From assembly GCA_016789885.1 (NCBI GenBank), contig JAEUPZ010000033.1, forward strand, positions 186,001 to 250,000: DNA of 64,000 bases, given 5' to 3'. The notes beneath the pieces were generated by a model. That model had not been told where the DNA came from. It worked only from the letters and a program-made list of their open reading frames with translations, and made no database searches. Shown here one piece after another: positions 1-9,696 of the stretch. Each line of letters starts with the position of its first letter. Positions within the stretch are counted from its first letter, which is position 1. Made by a program: the position numbers and the translations under genes. Source of the DNA: Chromatiales bacterium (GTDB lineage Bacteria; Pseudomonadota; Gammaproteobacteria; Steroidobacterales; GCA-2729495).

Positions 1-362
1 GTGCGCAGCACCTGTCCGTAGAAGTCCCGGCCAAGGCCTGCCTCGAAGATGTCGTAGGCCTCGATGTCACCGGTCAGGGGCTCGAGGGAAGCAGGGTGGA
101 TGTCCACCGCGAGCCCCCGGTAGTTGCTCGCCAGCAGGAAGCGCGCCGACCGCGGCCAGGTCTCTTCGCCGGTGCGGCGGTCCCGCAGCCGCGAGCCGAA
201 GGCACCGGGGATGACGATGAGGGGCGGCTGGTCCGGCGTCGCGCTGGTCTGCCGGTACAGCGCGCCCAGCGGGGGACGCTCCGGGCGGGTGCAGGCGCCG
301 ACGGCGAGCGCGGCAGCGACCAGCGCTCGTCGGGTCCAGCGGGACGTGGGCTTCCCGGTCAC
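1..362 (-). CDS. Partial lipoprotein with an acyltransferase/lipase-like fold (N-terminal part)
   Basis: The first 120 codons of a gene that runs off the left edge. It starts at GTG 362; an in-frame TAG lies a few codons upstream, so no longer start is possible. The N-terminus has an Arg-rich stretch, a hydrophobic segment and a lipobox-like VGAC, so it is probably an exported lipoprotein. About 15 residues after that cysteine comes LIVIPGAFGSRL, which resembles the beginning of lecithin-cholesterol acyltransferase-like alpha/beta hydrolases (PGxxGSxL). It is the last gene of the leftward block, 52 bases after the response regulator, and may belong to the same transcript. The catalytic serine lies outside the window, so the family call is an inference from the N-terminal motif only. 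Confidence 0.6.
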   Translation of the reverse strand, partial: MTGKPTSRWTRRALVAAALAVGACTRPERPPLGALYRQTSATPDQPPLIVIPGAFGSRLRDRRTGEETWPRSARFLLASNYRGLAVDIHPASLEPLTGDIEAYDIFEAGLGRDFYGQVLR

Positions 363-414
363 GCCGGCATCCTAACGCGCCGGCCGGCGGCGGCGGCGAC
401 CCCCGGCGTCCGGG

Positions 415-1085
<671 letters not shown>

Positions 1086-1089
<4 letters not shown>

Positions 1090-3200
1090 GCGCCGCGGGC
1101 CCTCGGCAGCGTGACGGTGAAGCGCGTGCGGTTCCCGGCCGTGCGGGCGGCGACGACGGTGCCGCCGTGGCGGTCGATGATGGACTTGACGATCCACAGG
1201 CCGAGGCCGAGGCCGCCGGGCTCCGGCTCCTCGCTGGCCCCCCGGTGGAAGCGGTCGAAGATCGAGCCTTCGGCGGGCTCGGGCACGCCGGGGCCCTCGT
1301 CCTCGACCCAGACGAGCACGGCGCTGCCGGCCGTCGCGCCGCCGACCCGGATCTCGCTGCCCTCGGGGGCGAACTTGCCGGCGTTGGCCAGCAGGTTCAC
1401 GAAGACCTGGGTCAGCCGGGGCGCGTCGCCGTCGATGGCGGGCAGGTCATCCGGCATGTCGATGGAGAGCTGCTGTTGCCGCTGCAGCAGCAGCGCCTCG
1501 ACCTGGCCGCGCGCCTCGTCGATGACGTCGCCGAGGCTCACGCGCTGCTGGCGGAGCGAGGTCTGGCCCGACTCGATGCGCACGCTCTCGAGCAGGTTGT
1601 CGATGAGCCGGGTGAGGCGGATCGCGCCCCGCTCCAGCGACAGCACCAGGTCGCGCCTGGCCTCGGGACCCAGCGAGTCGAGCCCCTCGCGCAGCAGCTC
1701 GATGGAGGCGAGCTGCGACGCCAGCGGCGTGCGGAACTCGTGGGAGATGTTGGCCAGCACCGAGTCGCGGGCCCGCCGGGCGCTCTCGAGCTCGGTCTCG
1801 TCGCGGACCACCTGCACCTGGATGTCGTTGATCATGCCGGCGCTGGTGATGACGCAGGTGCGGATGTTGCCCTCGCCCACGTGCAGGCGCTCGGTGTCCC
1901 TTGCGGAGCCGGCCGTGCGGGCCTTCAGGATGGGGCAGTTGCTGTCGCAGGGCCTGACGCCCCCCGGCGCCTCGGGCCGCAGGATGTCGCCGCAGAACCG
2001 GCCGACCGCCTCGCCGCTCGGGATGCCCAGCAGCTGCTCGGCCCGGGGGTTGAGGTAGCGGATGCGGCGGTCCCGGTCGACGGCGAAGACGCCCTCGATG
2101 ACGCCCTGCAGGACCGCCTGGGCCTCGGCCTCGCGCTGGCGCAGCGTGTCGGTGAGCGCCACGAGGTTGCTGCGCATGTCCTCCATCGTGCGCGCCAGCG
2201 TGCCCACCTCGGCCGGGCCGTTGAGCGGGATGGCGGTGGAGAAGTCACCCTGCCCGAGGCGCGATGCGGCGGCGGTGAGGTTGCGCATGGGGTCGGCGAT
2301 GCGGCGGCCGAGCAGCGCGCCGGCGCCCACCGCCAGCAGCCCCAGCACCACCGCCGTGGCCAGCAGCTGCCCGATGAGGCTGCGCACTGACGAATCGATG
2401 GCTGCCGCCGGCAACCGTACCTCGATGAGGGCCACGACCTCGCCGGTGACGGCGCTGACCGGCAGGCTCGCGGCGTACATGTCGAGGGCCTCGATGCGCT
2501 CGGCGGCCGACCGGCCGTCGGCCAGCGCCGCCGTGTGCAGGCCGGTGAACTCGTCGGCCGGCGCCGCGGCGAACGCGAGGTAGTTGAGCAGCCGCACCTC
2601 GAGCCCGGCCCGCTCGCCCAGCACTCCGGCCAGCGCCGGGTCGAGGGCGCGCAGCAGGACGACCTCGGTGGGCCCGCCCGCGATGCTGGCCCGCGCCCCG
2701 GCGAGCGGCGCCTCCGCCGCATTGGCGATGGCGAGGAACCGCTCGCCCTGCTCGGCGATGGCCGGCAGCACGGTGTCCCAGGCCACCGGCCGCCCGACGG
2801 CGACGGGCGCGGCGCCGGGCACGATGACGGCACAGGTGTCGGCGCCCGTGGTGGCGCAGGCGCGCTTCAGGAACGGGGCGAGGGACGCGAGGCGCCGCTC
2901 GCGGATCAGCCGCTGCAGCGTCGGGCGGGCGGCGAGGGTGCGCGAGGCGGTGAGCGTGTCTTCGGAATGGCGTCGCAGCTCCTCCCGGGCCGACGCGCCG
3001 GCGAGGCGCACGCGGCCGAGCCCCTGCTCGTCGGCCAGGTCGCGCAGCAGGCCGATGGCGCTGACCGAGATGCCGCCGATGACCAGCAGCACCACCAGCA
3101 CGTTGATGCCCGCGAGCCACGCCCCGAGGCTTGGACGGTCGAGCAGGGCGCGGCCGCCGGCCGGCAGGATCTTCTGCAGTGAATCAGCGAGCCCCGGCAT
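1086..3200 (-). CDS. Membrane sensor histidine kinase with periplasmic sensor, HAMP and PAS domains
   Basis: A 704-residue kinase. Domain order: membrane segment at about residues 27-50, a periplasmic region of roughly 220 residues, a second membrane segment near 275-300, HAMP (RRIADPMRNL), a PAS domain near 360-440, HisKA with H487 in ISHEFRTPL, and a HATPase domain with N, G1 (DEGPGVP) and G2 (GLGLGLWIV) boxes. The PAS region contains a cluster of cysteines (RFCGDI, then RPCDSNCP) that could bind metal or sense redox state; this is inference. It overlaps the regulator gene by four bases and starts three bases after cysW, so the transporter, sensor and regulator form one operon. The ligand is unknown; a sulfur oxyanion is the obvious guess from context. 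Confidence 0.9.
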
Positions 3201-3203
3201 CGA

Positions 3204-4073
3204 TCAGCTTCCGCGCGAACCCGACCGCCACTCGACGACCGTCTTGATGACCAGCGTGACCAGGGCGAGCAGCGTCAGCAACGACGCCACGGCAAAGGCG
3301 CCCACGAAGTCGTACTCGTTATACAGGATCTCGATGTGCAGCGGCATGGTGTTGGTCAGGCCGCGGATGTGCCCCGACACCACCGACACGGCGCCGAACT
3401 CGCCCATGGCCCGGGCGTTGCACAGGATGATGCCGTAGACGAGGCCCCACTTGACCTTGGGCAGCGTCACCCGCACGAAGGTCATGAGGCCGCCGGCCCC
3501 CAGCGTGATGGCGGCCTCTTCCTCGTCGTTGCCGAGCTGCTGCATGAGCGGGATCAGCTCCCGGGCGACGTAGGGGAAGGTGACGAACATGGTCGCCATG
3601 ACGATGCCGGGCAGCGCGAAGATGATGGCGATGTCGCGCTCGATGAGCCACTGCCCGAAGACGCCCTGGGCCCCGAACAGCAGCACGTAGACCAGTCCCG
3701 AAATGACCGGCGACACGGCGAAGGGCAGGTCGATGATGGTGATCAGCAGGCTCTTGCCCGCGAACTCGAACTTGGCGATGGCCCAGGCCGCGGCGATGCC
3801 GAAGAGCGTGTTGAGCGGGACGACGATGACGGCCACCAGCAGCGTGAGCTGCACGGCCGCCCGCGTGTCGGTATCGGCGAAGATGGCGACCGCCTGGGGC
3901 AGACCCCGCCCGAGGGCCGTGCCGAAGATGACGGCCAGCGGCGCGAACAGCAGCCCGCCGAGGAACGTGAGCGCGAGCGCGATGAAGGTCCAGCGCAGCA
4001 GCGCCGCGCGCAGCCCGCCCCGGCCCGGCCGGCGCAGGATCTCCGCATGGTCCGTCGTCGCGATGCCGGGCAT
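3204..4073 (-). CDS. cysW: Sulfate/thiosulfate ABC transporter permease CysW
   Basis: A 289-residue inner-membrane permease with about six hydrophobic segments. The cytoplasmic EAA-type loop and following region (ARAMGEFGAVSVVSGHI, then LHIEILYNEYDFVGAFAVASLL) match the CysW side of sulfate transporters. The ATG at 4073 lies two bases downstream of the cysT stop. It would pair with the neighbouring CysT-like permease and the CysA ATPase to import sulfate or thiosulfate. The gene order A-T-W differs from the enterobacterial P-T-W-A order, and no periplasmic binding-protein gene is nearby. Molybdate or another oxyanion cannot be excluded, but the Cys-type signatures favour sulfate. Confidence 0.9.
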   Translation of the reverse strand: MPGIATTDHAEILRRPGRGGLRAALLRWTFIALALTFLGGLLFAPLAVIFGTALGRGLPQAVAIFADTDTRAAVQLTLLVAVIVVPLNTLFGIAAAWAIAKFEFAGKSLLITIIDLPFAVSPVISGLVYVLLFGAQGVFGQWLIERDIAIIFALPGIVMATMFVTFPYVARELIPLMQQLGNDEEEAAITLGAGGLMTFVRVTLPKVKWGLVYGIILCNARAMGEFGAVSVVSGHIRGLTNTMPLHIEILYNEYDFVGAFAVASLLTLLALVTLVIKTVVEWRSGSRGS

Positions 4074-4075
4074 CG

Positions 4076-4921
4076 TCAGCGGCCCACCGTCAGGCGCCGG
4101 CGGCTCCAGGCCTGCACGGTGTTGATGAGCAGCAGCATCACGAAGGAGATCAGCAGCATCATGAAGCCCAGTGCTGCGGCGCCGGAGTAGTCGAACTCCT
4201 CGAGCTTGATGACGATCAGCAGCGGCGTGATCTCGGTGCGCATCGGCAGGTTGCCGGCGATGAAGATCACCGAGCCGTACTCGCCGATGCCCCGGGCGAA
4301 AGCCAGCGTGAAGCCGGTGACCAGCGCCGGCAGCACCGCCGGGAAGATGATCCGGCGGAAGATCGTGAAGGGCTTCGCACCCAGGGTCTCGGCCGCGTCC
4401 TCGAGGTCGCGGGCCACCTCGACGAGGGCCGGCTGCACGGTCCTGACGACGAAGGGCAGCCCGATGAGCGTCAGCGCCAGGACGACGCCGCTCCAGGTGT
4501 ACGCGACCTGCACGCCCTGGGCCGCGAGCCACCCGCCGACCCAGCCGTCCGGGGCGAAGACCGCCGTCAGGGCGATGCCCGACACCGCCGTCGGCAGCGC
4601 GAAGGGCAGGTCGATGAGGGCGTCGACGAGGCGCCGGCCCGGGAACTCGTAGCGCACCAGCGTCCACGCGATCAGGAAGCCGCCGGCCGCGTTGAGCAGC
4701 GCCGCCAGCAGCGACGCGCCGAAGGTGAGCCGGTACGAGGCGAGCGCCCGGGGCGCGAGCACCGTGGCGAAGAAGTCGGCCGGCGACATGCTGGCGGTCC
4801 GCAGCACCAGCGCGCCCAGCGGCAGCAGCACGATGGCGCTGACGAAGAACGTCGAGAAGCCCAGCGTCAGCCCGAAGCCCGGGAGGATGCTCGGCTGGCG
4901 CCAGCCACCGGATGCGGCCAT
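4076..4921 (-). CDS. cysT: Sulfate/thiosulfate ABC transporter permease CysT (CysU)
   Basis: A 281-residue permease with about six membrane segments. The diagnostic C-terminal region reads ARGIGEYGSVIFIAGN, followed by TEITPLLIVIKLEEFDYSGA, the CysT/CysU pattern. The EAA loop is at VEVARDLEDAAETLGA. The start at ATG 4921 lies 16 bases after the cysA stop; longer versions in the same frame only add sequence antisense to nothing known and within cysA. With CysW it forms the membrane heterodimer of the importer. The two bases between its stop and the cysW start imply translational coupling. Confidence 0.9.
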   Translation of the reverse strand: MAASGGWRQPSILPGFGLTLGFSTFFVSAIVLLPLGALVLRTASMSPADFFATVLAPRALASYRLTFGASLLAALLNAAGGFLIAWTLVRYEFPGRRLVDALIDLPFALPTAVSGIALTAVFAPDGWVGGWLAAQGVQVAYTWSGVVLALTLIGLPFVVRTVQPALVEVARDLEDAAETLGAKPFTIFRRIIFPAVLPALVTGFTLAFARGIGEYGSVIFIAGNLPMRTEITPLLIVIKLEEFDYSGAAALGFMMLLISFVMLLLINTVQAWSRRRLTVGR

Positions 4922-4937
4922 GGGAACCTGCCCGGCC

Positions 4938-6692
4938 TCAGACCAGCAGCACCGGCCAGGCGGCCGGGCGGTCGAGCAGGGCCGAAAGCTCGGGCGTGAC
5001 GCCCGAGTCGTGGTCGATGCCGAGGATGAGCATGCCGGACTCGTCGCGCTCCAGCTCGGCGAGCAGTGCCTCGCCGGGCTCGGCGAAGCGCAGCTCCGTG
5101 CGGACGTCGAGGCCATGGGCGTCGCGGGCCTCGGAGCGCACGTCCAGCAGGCCCCGGACGGCGGTGGCCGTCGGGCCGTCGGCTTCCTCCGGGGGCAGGA
5201 TCTGCACGTAGACTGCCTCGGCGGGCACGTGCCGCAGCAGGCTCGCGGCCACGGCCAGCGTCGCGCGCCGCGCCGCCGGTGTCGCGCAGTAGATGACGAC
5301 CCGGGCCGGGGCCCGCTCGCGGGTGGACAGGCAGAGGATCTCCTCGGCCTGGTGGGCCAGCAGCCAGCGGACCTGGTCCGCGCAGCCGGGCCCGGTGCCG
5401 ATGACCGAGACGCCCACGACGGCCTCCGGCTCGCCGGCAGCGGTGGTTCCGTCCAGCGAGGGCTCGATGCGGGCGGCGATGCGGGTCTGCATCTGCGCCG
5501 CCAGCGCGGTGAGCCACGGGTGGCGCGCCAGCGCCACGGCGGCGGCTTCGCCGGCGGCGAAGGCGGTGAAGCTCGACAGCGGCGTCGGCAGCACGTGGAT
5601 GCGCCGGGCCGCGATGGCCACGGCCTGCCCGTGCCGCAGCGGGAAGGCGCGCTGTTCCGCCTGGGTACGGGTCACGTCGAGCAGCACCGTCGTCGCGCAG
5701 TCGATGCAGCCGGGGATGGACTGCCCGGCGTCCTCCGTCGGCATGCGGACCCGCAGCCGCTCGAGGGCGCCGGTGAAGACGATCTCCTCGACGTGGCCGC
5801 GGCCGAGGAAGTGGCCCACGGCGGCGTCGGCGGACGGCGCGAGCTCCACCTCTTCCGGCCGCAGCACCGCCACCACCTCGTGCTCCCGCGGGCGCGGCCC
5901 GTCGGCCGGCGCCGGTGCCGGTGCCGCGCGGCCCCGGGGCGGCAGCGCGGTGCCGTTCAGCGCCTGCCGGCGCAGCAGCAGGTTGGCGGCGCCGAGGAAG
6001 GTCGCGACGAACCGGGTGGCCGGCCGCGAGTACAGCTCCGTCGGGCGGCCGGCCTCGAGCAGCCGGCCGAGGTTCATCACGCCGATGCGGTCGCCCATGG
6101 CGAACGCCTCTTCCTGGTCGTGGGTGACGAGGATCGTCGTGATGCCGAGCTCCTTCTGCACGCGGCGGATGGTGCGGCGGAGCTCCTCGCGGATCTTCGC
6201 GTCCAGCGCCCCGAAGGGCTCGTCGAGCAGCAGCACCCGGGGCTCGTGGGCGAGCGCCCGGGCGACGGCGACCCGCTGCTGCTGGCCGCCCGAGAGCTGG
6301 CCCGGCAGCCGGTCGTCGAGGCCCGCGAGGCCGATGAGCTCCAGCAGCTCGCGGCGGCGCTTGGCGCGCTCGGCCGCCCTGACCCGGCGCACGCTGAGGC
6401 CGAACTCGATGTTCTCGGCCACGGTCATGTGCCGGAAGAGGGCGTAGTTCTGGAAGACGAAGCCCACCTCGCGCTCCCGGGCCGACAGCGACGTCACGTC
6501 GCGGCCGCGCAGGCTGATGCGGCCGTGGTCGACGGAGGTGAGACCGGCGATGGCCCGCAGCAGCGTGCTCTTGCCGCTGCCGCTGGGACCGAGCAGCACG
6601 AAGAACTCGCCCTCGGCGATGTCCAGGGACACGTCGTTGACGACGGGCGTGCCCTGGTACTGCTTCGTGACCTGGTCGAGGACGATGGACAT
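4938..6692 (-). CDS. cysA: Sulfate ABC transporter ATPase CysA with a C-terminal Usp-like domain
   Basis: A 584-residue protein, about 220 residues longer than typical CysA. Residues 1-240 are a complete nucleotide-binding domain: Walker A GPSGSGKS, Q-loop FVFQNYALF, signature LSGGQQQRVAVARAL, Walker B VLLLDEPF and the H-loop VTHDQ. Residues about 240-375 correspond to the TOBE-like regulatory region. From about residue 430 the tail has an alpha/beta pattern (ARVVIYCATPAARRATLAVA, then MLILGIDHDSGV and PVLLV at the C-terminus) resembling a universal stress protein domain. The tail is in frame and of normal coding character, so it looks like a genuine fusion. It is the first gene of the operon, starting at ATG 6692, and energises CysT/CysW. 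Confidence 0.88.
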   Translation of the reverse strand: MSIVLDQVTKQYQGTPVVNDVSLDIAEGEFFVLLGPSGSGKSTLLRAIAGLTSVDHGRISLRGRDVTSLSAREREVGFVFQNYALFRHMTVAENIEFGLSVRRVRAAERAKRRRELLELIGLAGLDDRLPGQLSGGQQQRVAVARALAHEPRVLLLDEPFGALDAKIREELRRTIRRVQKELGITTILVTHDQEEAFAMGDRIGVMNLGRLLEAGRPTELYSRPATRFVATFLGAANLLLRRQALNGTALPPRGRAAPAPAPADGPRPREHEVVAVLRPEEVELAPSADAAVGHFLGRGHVEEIVFTGALERLRVRMPTEDAGQSIPGCIDCATTVLLDVTRTQAEQRAFPLRHGQAVAIAARRIHVLPTPLSSFTAFAAGEAAAVALARHPWLTALAAQMQTRIAARIEPSLDGTTAAGEPEAVVGVSVIGTGPGCADQVRWLLAHQAEEILCLSTRERAPARVVIYCATPAARRATLAVAASLLRHVPAEAVYVQILPPEEADGPTATAVRGLLDVRSEARDAHGLDVRTELRFAEPGEALLAELERDESGMLILGIDHDSGVTPELSALLDRPAAWPVLLV

Positions 6693-6818
6693 CGGCTGGC
6701 CGCCTGGTGCCGGGCCGGGGAGGATAGGCGGGGGGCGGTCGCGGCGTCAGTCACGGCGGGGTGACAAAGCGGTTACAGGGCGCCGGTATGGAACCCCGGC
6801 TGCGGGCCCTGTGACGGG

Positions 6819-7226
6819 CTACTCGACGAAGCCGTAGCCGATGCTCTCGACCTCGACGACGAAGCCGTTCTCGAAGCGGACCAGCTGCATGAGCTTGCGG
6901 GGGCCGAAGTTGTAGGTCCACTCCTGCACTACCACCTGCACCAGCGACCGGTCCCAGGTCGCCAGCTCGTCACGGCCGGCGCTGCCCGGGGGCCGGTCGG
7001 CATTGACCGGCGGGCGTGTGGGGCCGGACCGGTAGATGACGCGCTCCTGCACGCCCGTGGGCTCGCCGCAGAAGCTGCGCACCTTCGCCGCCGGGTCGCC
7101 ACGGCTGACCAGGCGCGTGCCGCAGCGGAACGCGTCGGCGGAGCCGGCGAAGAGCACGCCGGCGAGCAGCAGGGCCATGGCCGGCAGCCGGGTACCGGGT
7201 CGTCGGGCGGGTCGGCGCGGGTCCAT
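6819..7226 (-). CDS. DUF2845 family exported protein
   Basis: A 135-residue protein with a basic N-terminus, a hydrophobic stretch (MALLLAGVLFAG) and a plausible signal peptidase site after SADA. The mature part starts with FRCGTRLVSRGD and has a second conserved cysteine in SFCGEPTG; this spacing is the hallmark of DUF2845 proteins, which are small periplasmic proteins of unknown function. It is probably a single-gene unit: cysA begins 127 bases further on in the same direction, and gshA diverges upstream from a 142-base shared promoter region. The two conserved cysteines could form a disulfide. Confidence 0.75.
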   Translation of the reverse strand: MDPRRPARRPGTRLPAMALLLAGVLFAGSADAFRCGTRLVSRGDPAAKVRSFCGEPTGVQERVIYRSGPTRPPVNADRPPGSAGRDELATWDRSLVQVVVQEWTYNFGPRKLMQLVRFENGFVVEVESIGYGFVE

Positions 7227-7368
7227 GGGGCGAGTCTAATACCAGCCTTTCCTGAACGGCGCCGTACCGTGGCAGCGTCCCGGGCGGCCGACTGTGGGGC
7301 TTGACGATAACGTGTAATCTTGGCGCCCCGCCGGCGCCGCCGGGGGTTCCGGCCACGAGGATTGCAGG

Positions 7369-8949
7369 GTGGGACGGCTCTTCGACACAAGGCTGCGCCG
7401 CCTGGCGTCGCCCGCGCTCGCCGGTACGGTGCGCGGCGGCTCCCGCGGCGTCGAACGCGAGTGCCTGCGCATCACGCCGGCCGGCCTCATCGCCCCGACG
7501 CCGCACCCGGCGGCGCTCGGCTCGGCGCTGACCCACGCGTACATCACGACGGACTACTCCGAGGCGCTGCTCGAGTTCGTCACGCCACCCGAGGGTACGA
7601 ACTGGGAGACGATCCAGTTCCTCTGCGACATCCACCAGTTCGTCTGCGCCCACCTCGGCGACGAACTGCTGTGGCCGCTCAGCATGCCCGGCCGCATCCG
7701 GTCCGAGTCCGACATCCCGCTGGCCCGTTATGGCAAGTCGAACGTCGGCACCATGAAGACGGTGTACCGCCGCGGGCTCGGCTACCGCTATGGCCGGTAC
7801 ATGCAGGCCATCGCCGGCATCCACTACAACTACTCGCTGCCCGACGCCTTCTGGCCCGGCTTCGCCGACATCGAGGGAAGCCACGACACCGGCCAGGACT
7901 TCCGTTCGGCGGCCTACCTCGGCGCCGTGCGCAACGTGCGCCGGCTCGACTGGCTGCTGCTGTACCTGTTCGGCGCCTCGCCGGCCGTCTGCGAGAGCTT
8001 CCTGCAGGGGCGGCCGGCCACGGGACTCGAGCGGCTTGGCCCCCACACGCTGTACGGGCCCGTGGCGACGTCGCTCCGCATGAGCGACCTCGGCTACCGC
8101 AACAGCAGCCAGCGCGACCTCGTCGTGTCGGCCAACAGCCTCGCCGGGTACGTGGGCGACCTCACGCGTGCCACGCAGCAGCCCCGGCCGGATTTCGAGC
8201 GCCTCGGCGTGCTGGTCGACGGCGTGTACCGGCAGCTCAACGCCAACCAGCTGCAGATCGAGAACGAGTACTACAGCACCATCCGGCCGAAGCGCGTCAC
8301 GCAGCAGGGCGAGCGGCCGACCGCGGCGCTGCTCCGCGGTGGCGTGCAGTACATCGAGCTGCGGGCGCTGGACATCAGCCCCTACGACCCGGTGGGCATC
8401 AACCAGCGGCAGATGCGCTTCCTCGAGGTATTCCTGATCTTCTGCCTGCTGCAGGACAGCCCGCCCATCGTCGGCGACGAGCAGGCGCTGATCGAGCAGA
8501 ACCACCACCTCGTGGCGCGCCGCGGGCGCGACCCGGCCCTGGCGCTGGGCCGCACCGGTGGCGACGGCGCCGTACGGCAGGTCCGGCTGCGCGACTGGGG
8601 CCGGGAGATCTGCGATGGCATGGTCGCCGTGGCGCAGCTCATCGATCCCGACGAATCCCTGGGCCACGTCGCCGCGATCCGCGAGCAGCGCGCCGTGCTC
8701 GACGATCCCGATGCGACGCCGTCGGCGCGCCTGCTCGCCGACCTGCGCGCCTCGGGCCTGTCGCTGGCGGACTACGGCGTCGAGCTGGGCGTGCGGACCC
8801 GGGACTACTTCCGCACCCTGCCGTGGGAGCTCAACCGGCACCGTGACGAGCTTCTGGCCGAGAGTGCCGACTCCCTCCGGCGCCAGCAGGCCATCGAGGA
8901 CGCCGACCGGACGTCCTTCGCCGAGTACCTGGCCGACTACTTCGCCTGA
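7369..8949 (+). CDS. gshA: Glutamate-cysteine ligase, proteobacterial type
   Basis: A 526-residue enzyme catalysing the ATP-dependent joining of glutamate and cysteine, the first step of glutathione synthesis, in the cytosol. The length and motifs fit the gammaproteobacterial GshA class: RGVERECLRI near the N-terminus (active-site Glu/Arg), ITTDYSEALLEFVTPP, then GIHYNYS, and VQYIELRALDISPYDP in the C-terminal half. It starts at GTG 7369, which is in frame with the family-conserved N-terminus RLFDTRLRRL. It is read away from the DUF2845 gene. gshB is not in the window. No regulatory site is obvious in the short divergent promoter region. Confidence 0.96.
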   Translation: MGRLFDTRLRRLASPALAGTVRGGSRGVERECLRITPAGLIAPTPHPAALGSALTHAYITTDYSEALLEFVTPPEGTNWETIQFLCDIHQFVCAHLGDELLWPLSMPGRIRSESDIPLARYGKSNVGTMKTVYRRGLGYRYGRYMQAIAGIHYNYSLPDAFWPGFADIEGSHDTGQDFRSAAYLGAVRNVRRLDWLLLYLFGASPAVCESFLQGRPATGLERLGPHTLYGPVATSLRMSDLGYRNSSQRDLVVSANSLAGYVGDLTRATQQPRPDFERLGVLVDGVYRQLNANQLQIENEYYSTIRPKRVTQQGERPTAALLRGGVQYIELRALDISPYDPVGINQRQMRFLEVFLIFCLLQDSPPIVGDEQALIEQNHHLVARRGRDPALALGRTGGDGAVRQVRLRDWGREICDGMVAVAQLIDPDESLGHVAAIREQRAVLDDPDATPSARLLADLRASGLSLADYGVELGVRTRDYFRTLPWELNRHRDELLAESADSLRRQQAIEDADRTSFAEYLADYFA

Positions 8950-9024
8950 CCCGGCTGCGACGCGCTTCGTTGCCCGGGCCGGGGCCGGCGTTACTATTGC
9001 CGGCAGGCCAGCGCGGGGTGGGGC

Positions 9025-9696
9025 GTGTCTCGGGTCTTCTTCGGTTCATTGGCAGCCGGCATCGCGCTCGCACTGGCCGTGGCGCTGTTCTACCCGGCCG
9101 CCGCGCCACCGCGGCTCCCCTCGCTCATCAGCGTCCAGCCCGACGGCGGCCGCCGCGAGGAGTTCCTGGTCCGCTGGCCCGAAGACCGCATCGCCCTGCC
9201 GGCCGACCTGCGCGCCGCCCGCGCGGGCGCCGCCGCGGCGACGGATTCCGCCGGCACCCTGGTGCTGGCTGACTCAGCCGGCCGCCGCGTCAGCGGCGAG
9301 GTCTTCCGCCTGCGTGATGCCGGTGGCAACGTCGTCGGCGTGGCGAGCCGCGTCACGGCGGGCGGGGGCGCGCGGCCCGTCGCCGACTGGATGCTCGTCA
9401 TCCCGGGCCGGGGCGCGTTACTGCTTCACCAGGCCGACGCCACCGACCTCGCGGCGCGGGCGCTGCCCGGGCCACCCCGTCGCGCCGCCAGTCCGGCCCA
9501 GCAGGTCGGCTTCTGGAGCGGCCGGCGCGAGTTCCGCGCGACGGCACCGGGGGGCGGCACGGTGGTCCACGGCACCCGCGAGTTCGCCGGACTCACCGGC
9601 AGCTTCACCGAGACCTGGGCCGTCGACGGCAAGGCCGCGGACGGCGCCACCCGCGGCAGCATCCGGCTGGTGACGCTGCTCCGGCAGCCGCCATGA
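9025..9696 (+). CDS. Unrecognised membrane-anchored or exported protein
   Basis: A 223-residue protein starting at GTG 9025, 75 bases after gshA. It opens with one hydrophobic helix (GSLAAGIALALAVALFY), so it is either exported or anchored by that helix. The rest is rich in Ala, Gly and Arg, has a likely beta character (repeated short hydrophobic strands such as TLVLADSAGRRVSGEVFRL), and contains no family motif I recognise. The stop overlaps the start of the next gene as ATGA, so the two are translationally coupled and may act together. Function unknown. Confidence 0.65.
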   Translation: MSRVFFGSLAAGIALALAVALFYPAAAPPRLPSLISVQPDGGRREEFLVRWPEDRIALPADLRAARAGAAAATDSAGTLVLADSAGRRVSGEVFRLRDAGGNVVGVASRVTAGGGARPVADWMLVIPGRGALLLHQADATDLAARALPGPPRRAASPAQQVGFWSGRREFRATAPGGGTVVHGTREFAGLTGSFTETWAVDGKAADGATRGSIRLVTLLRQPP

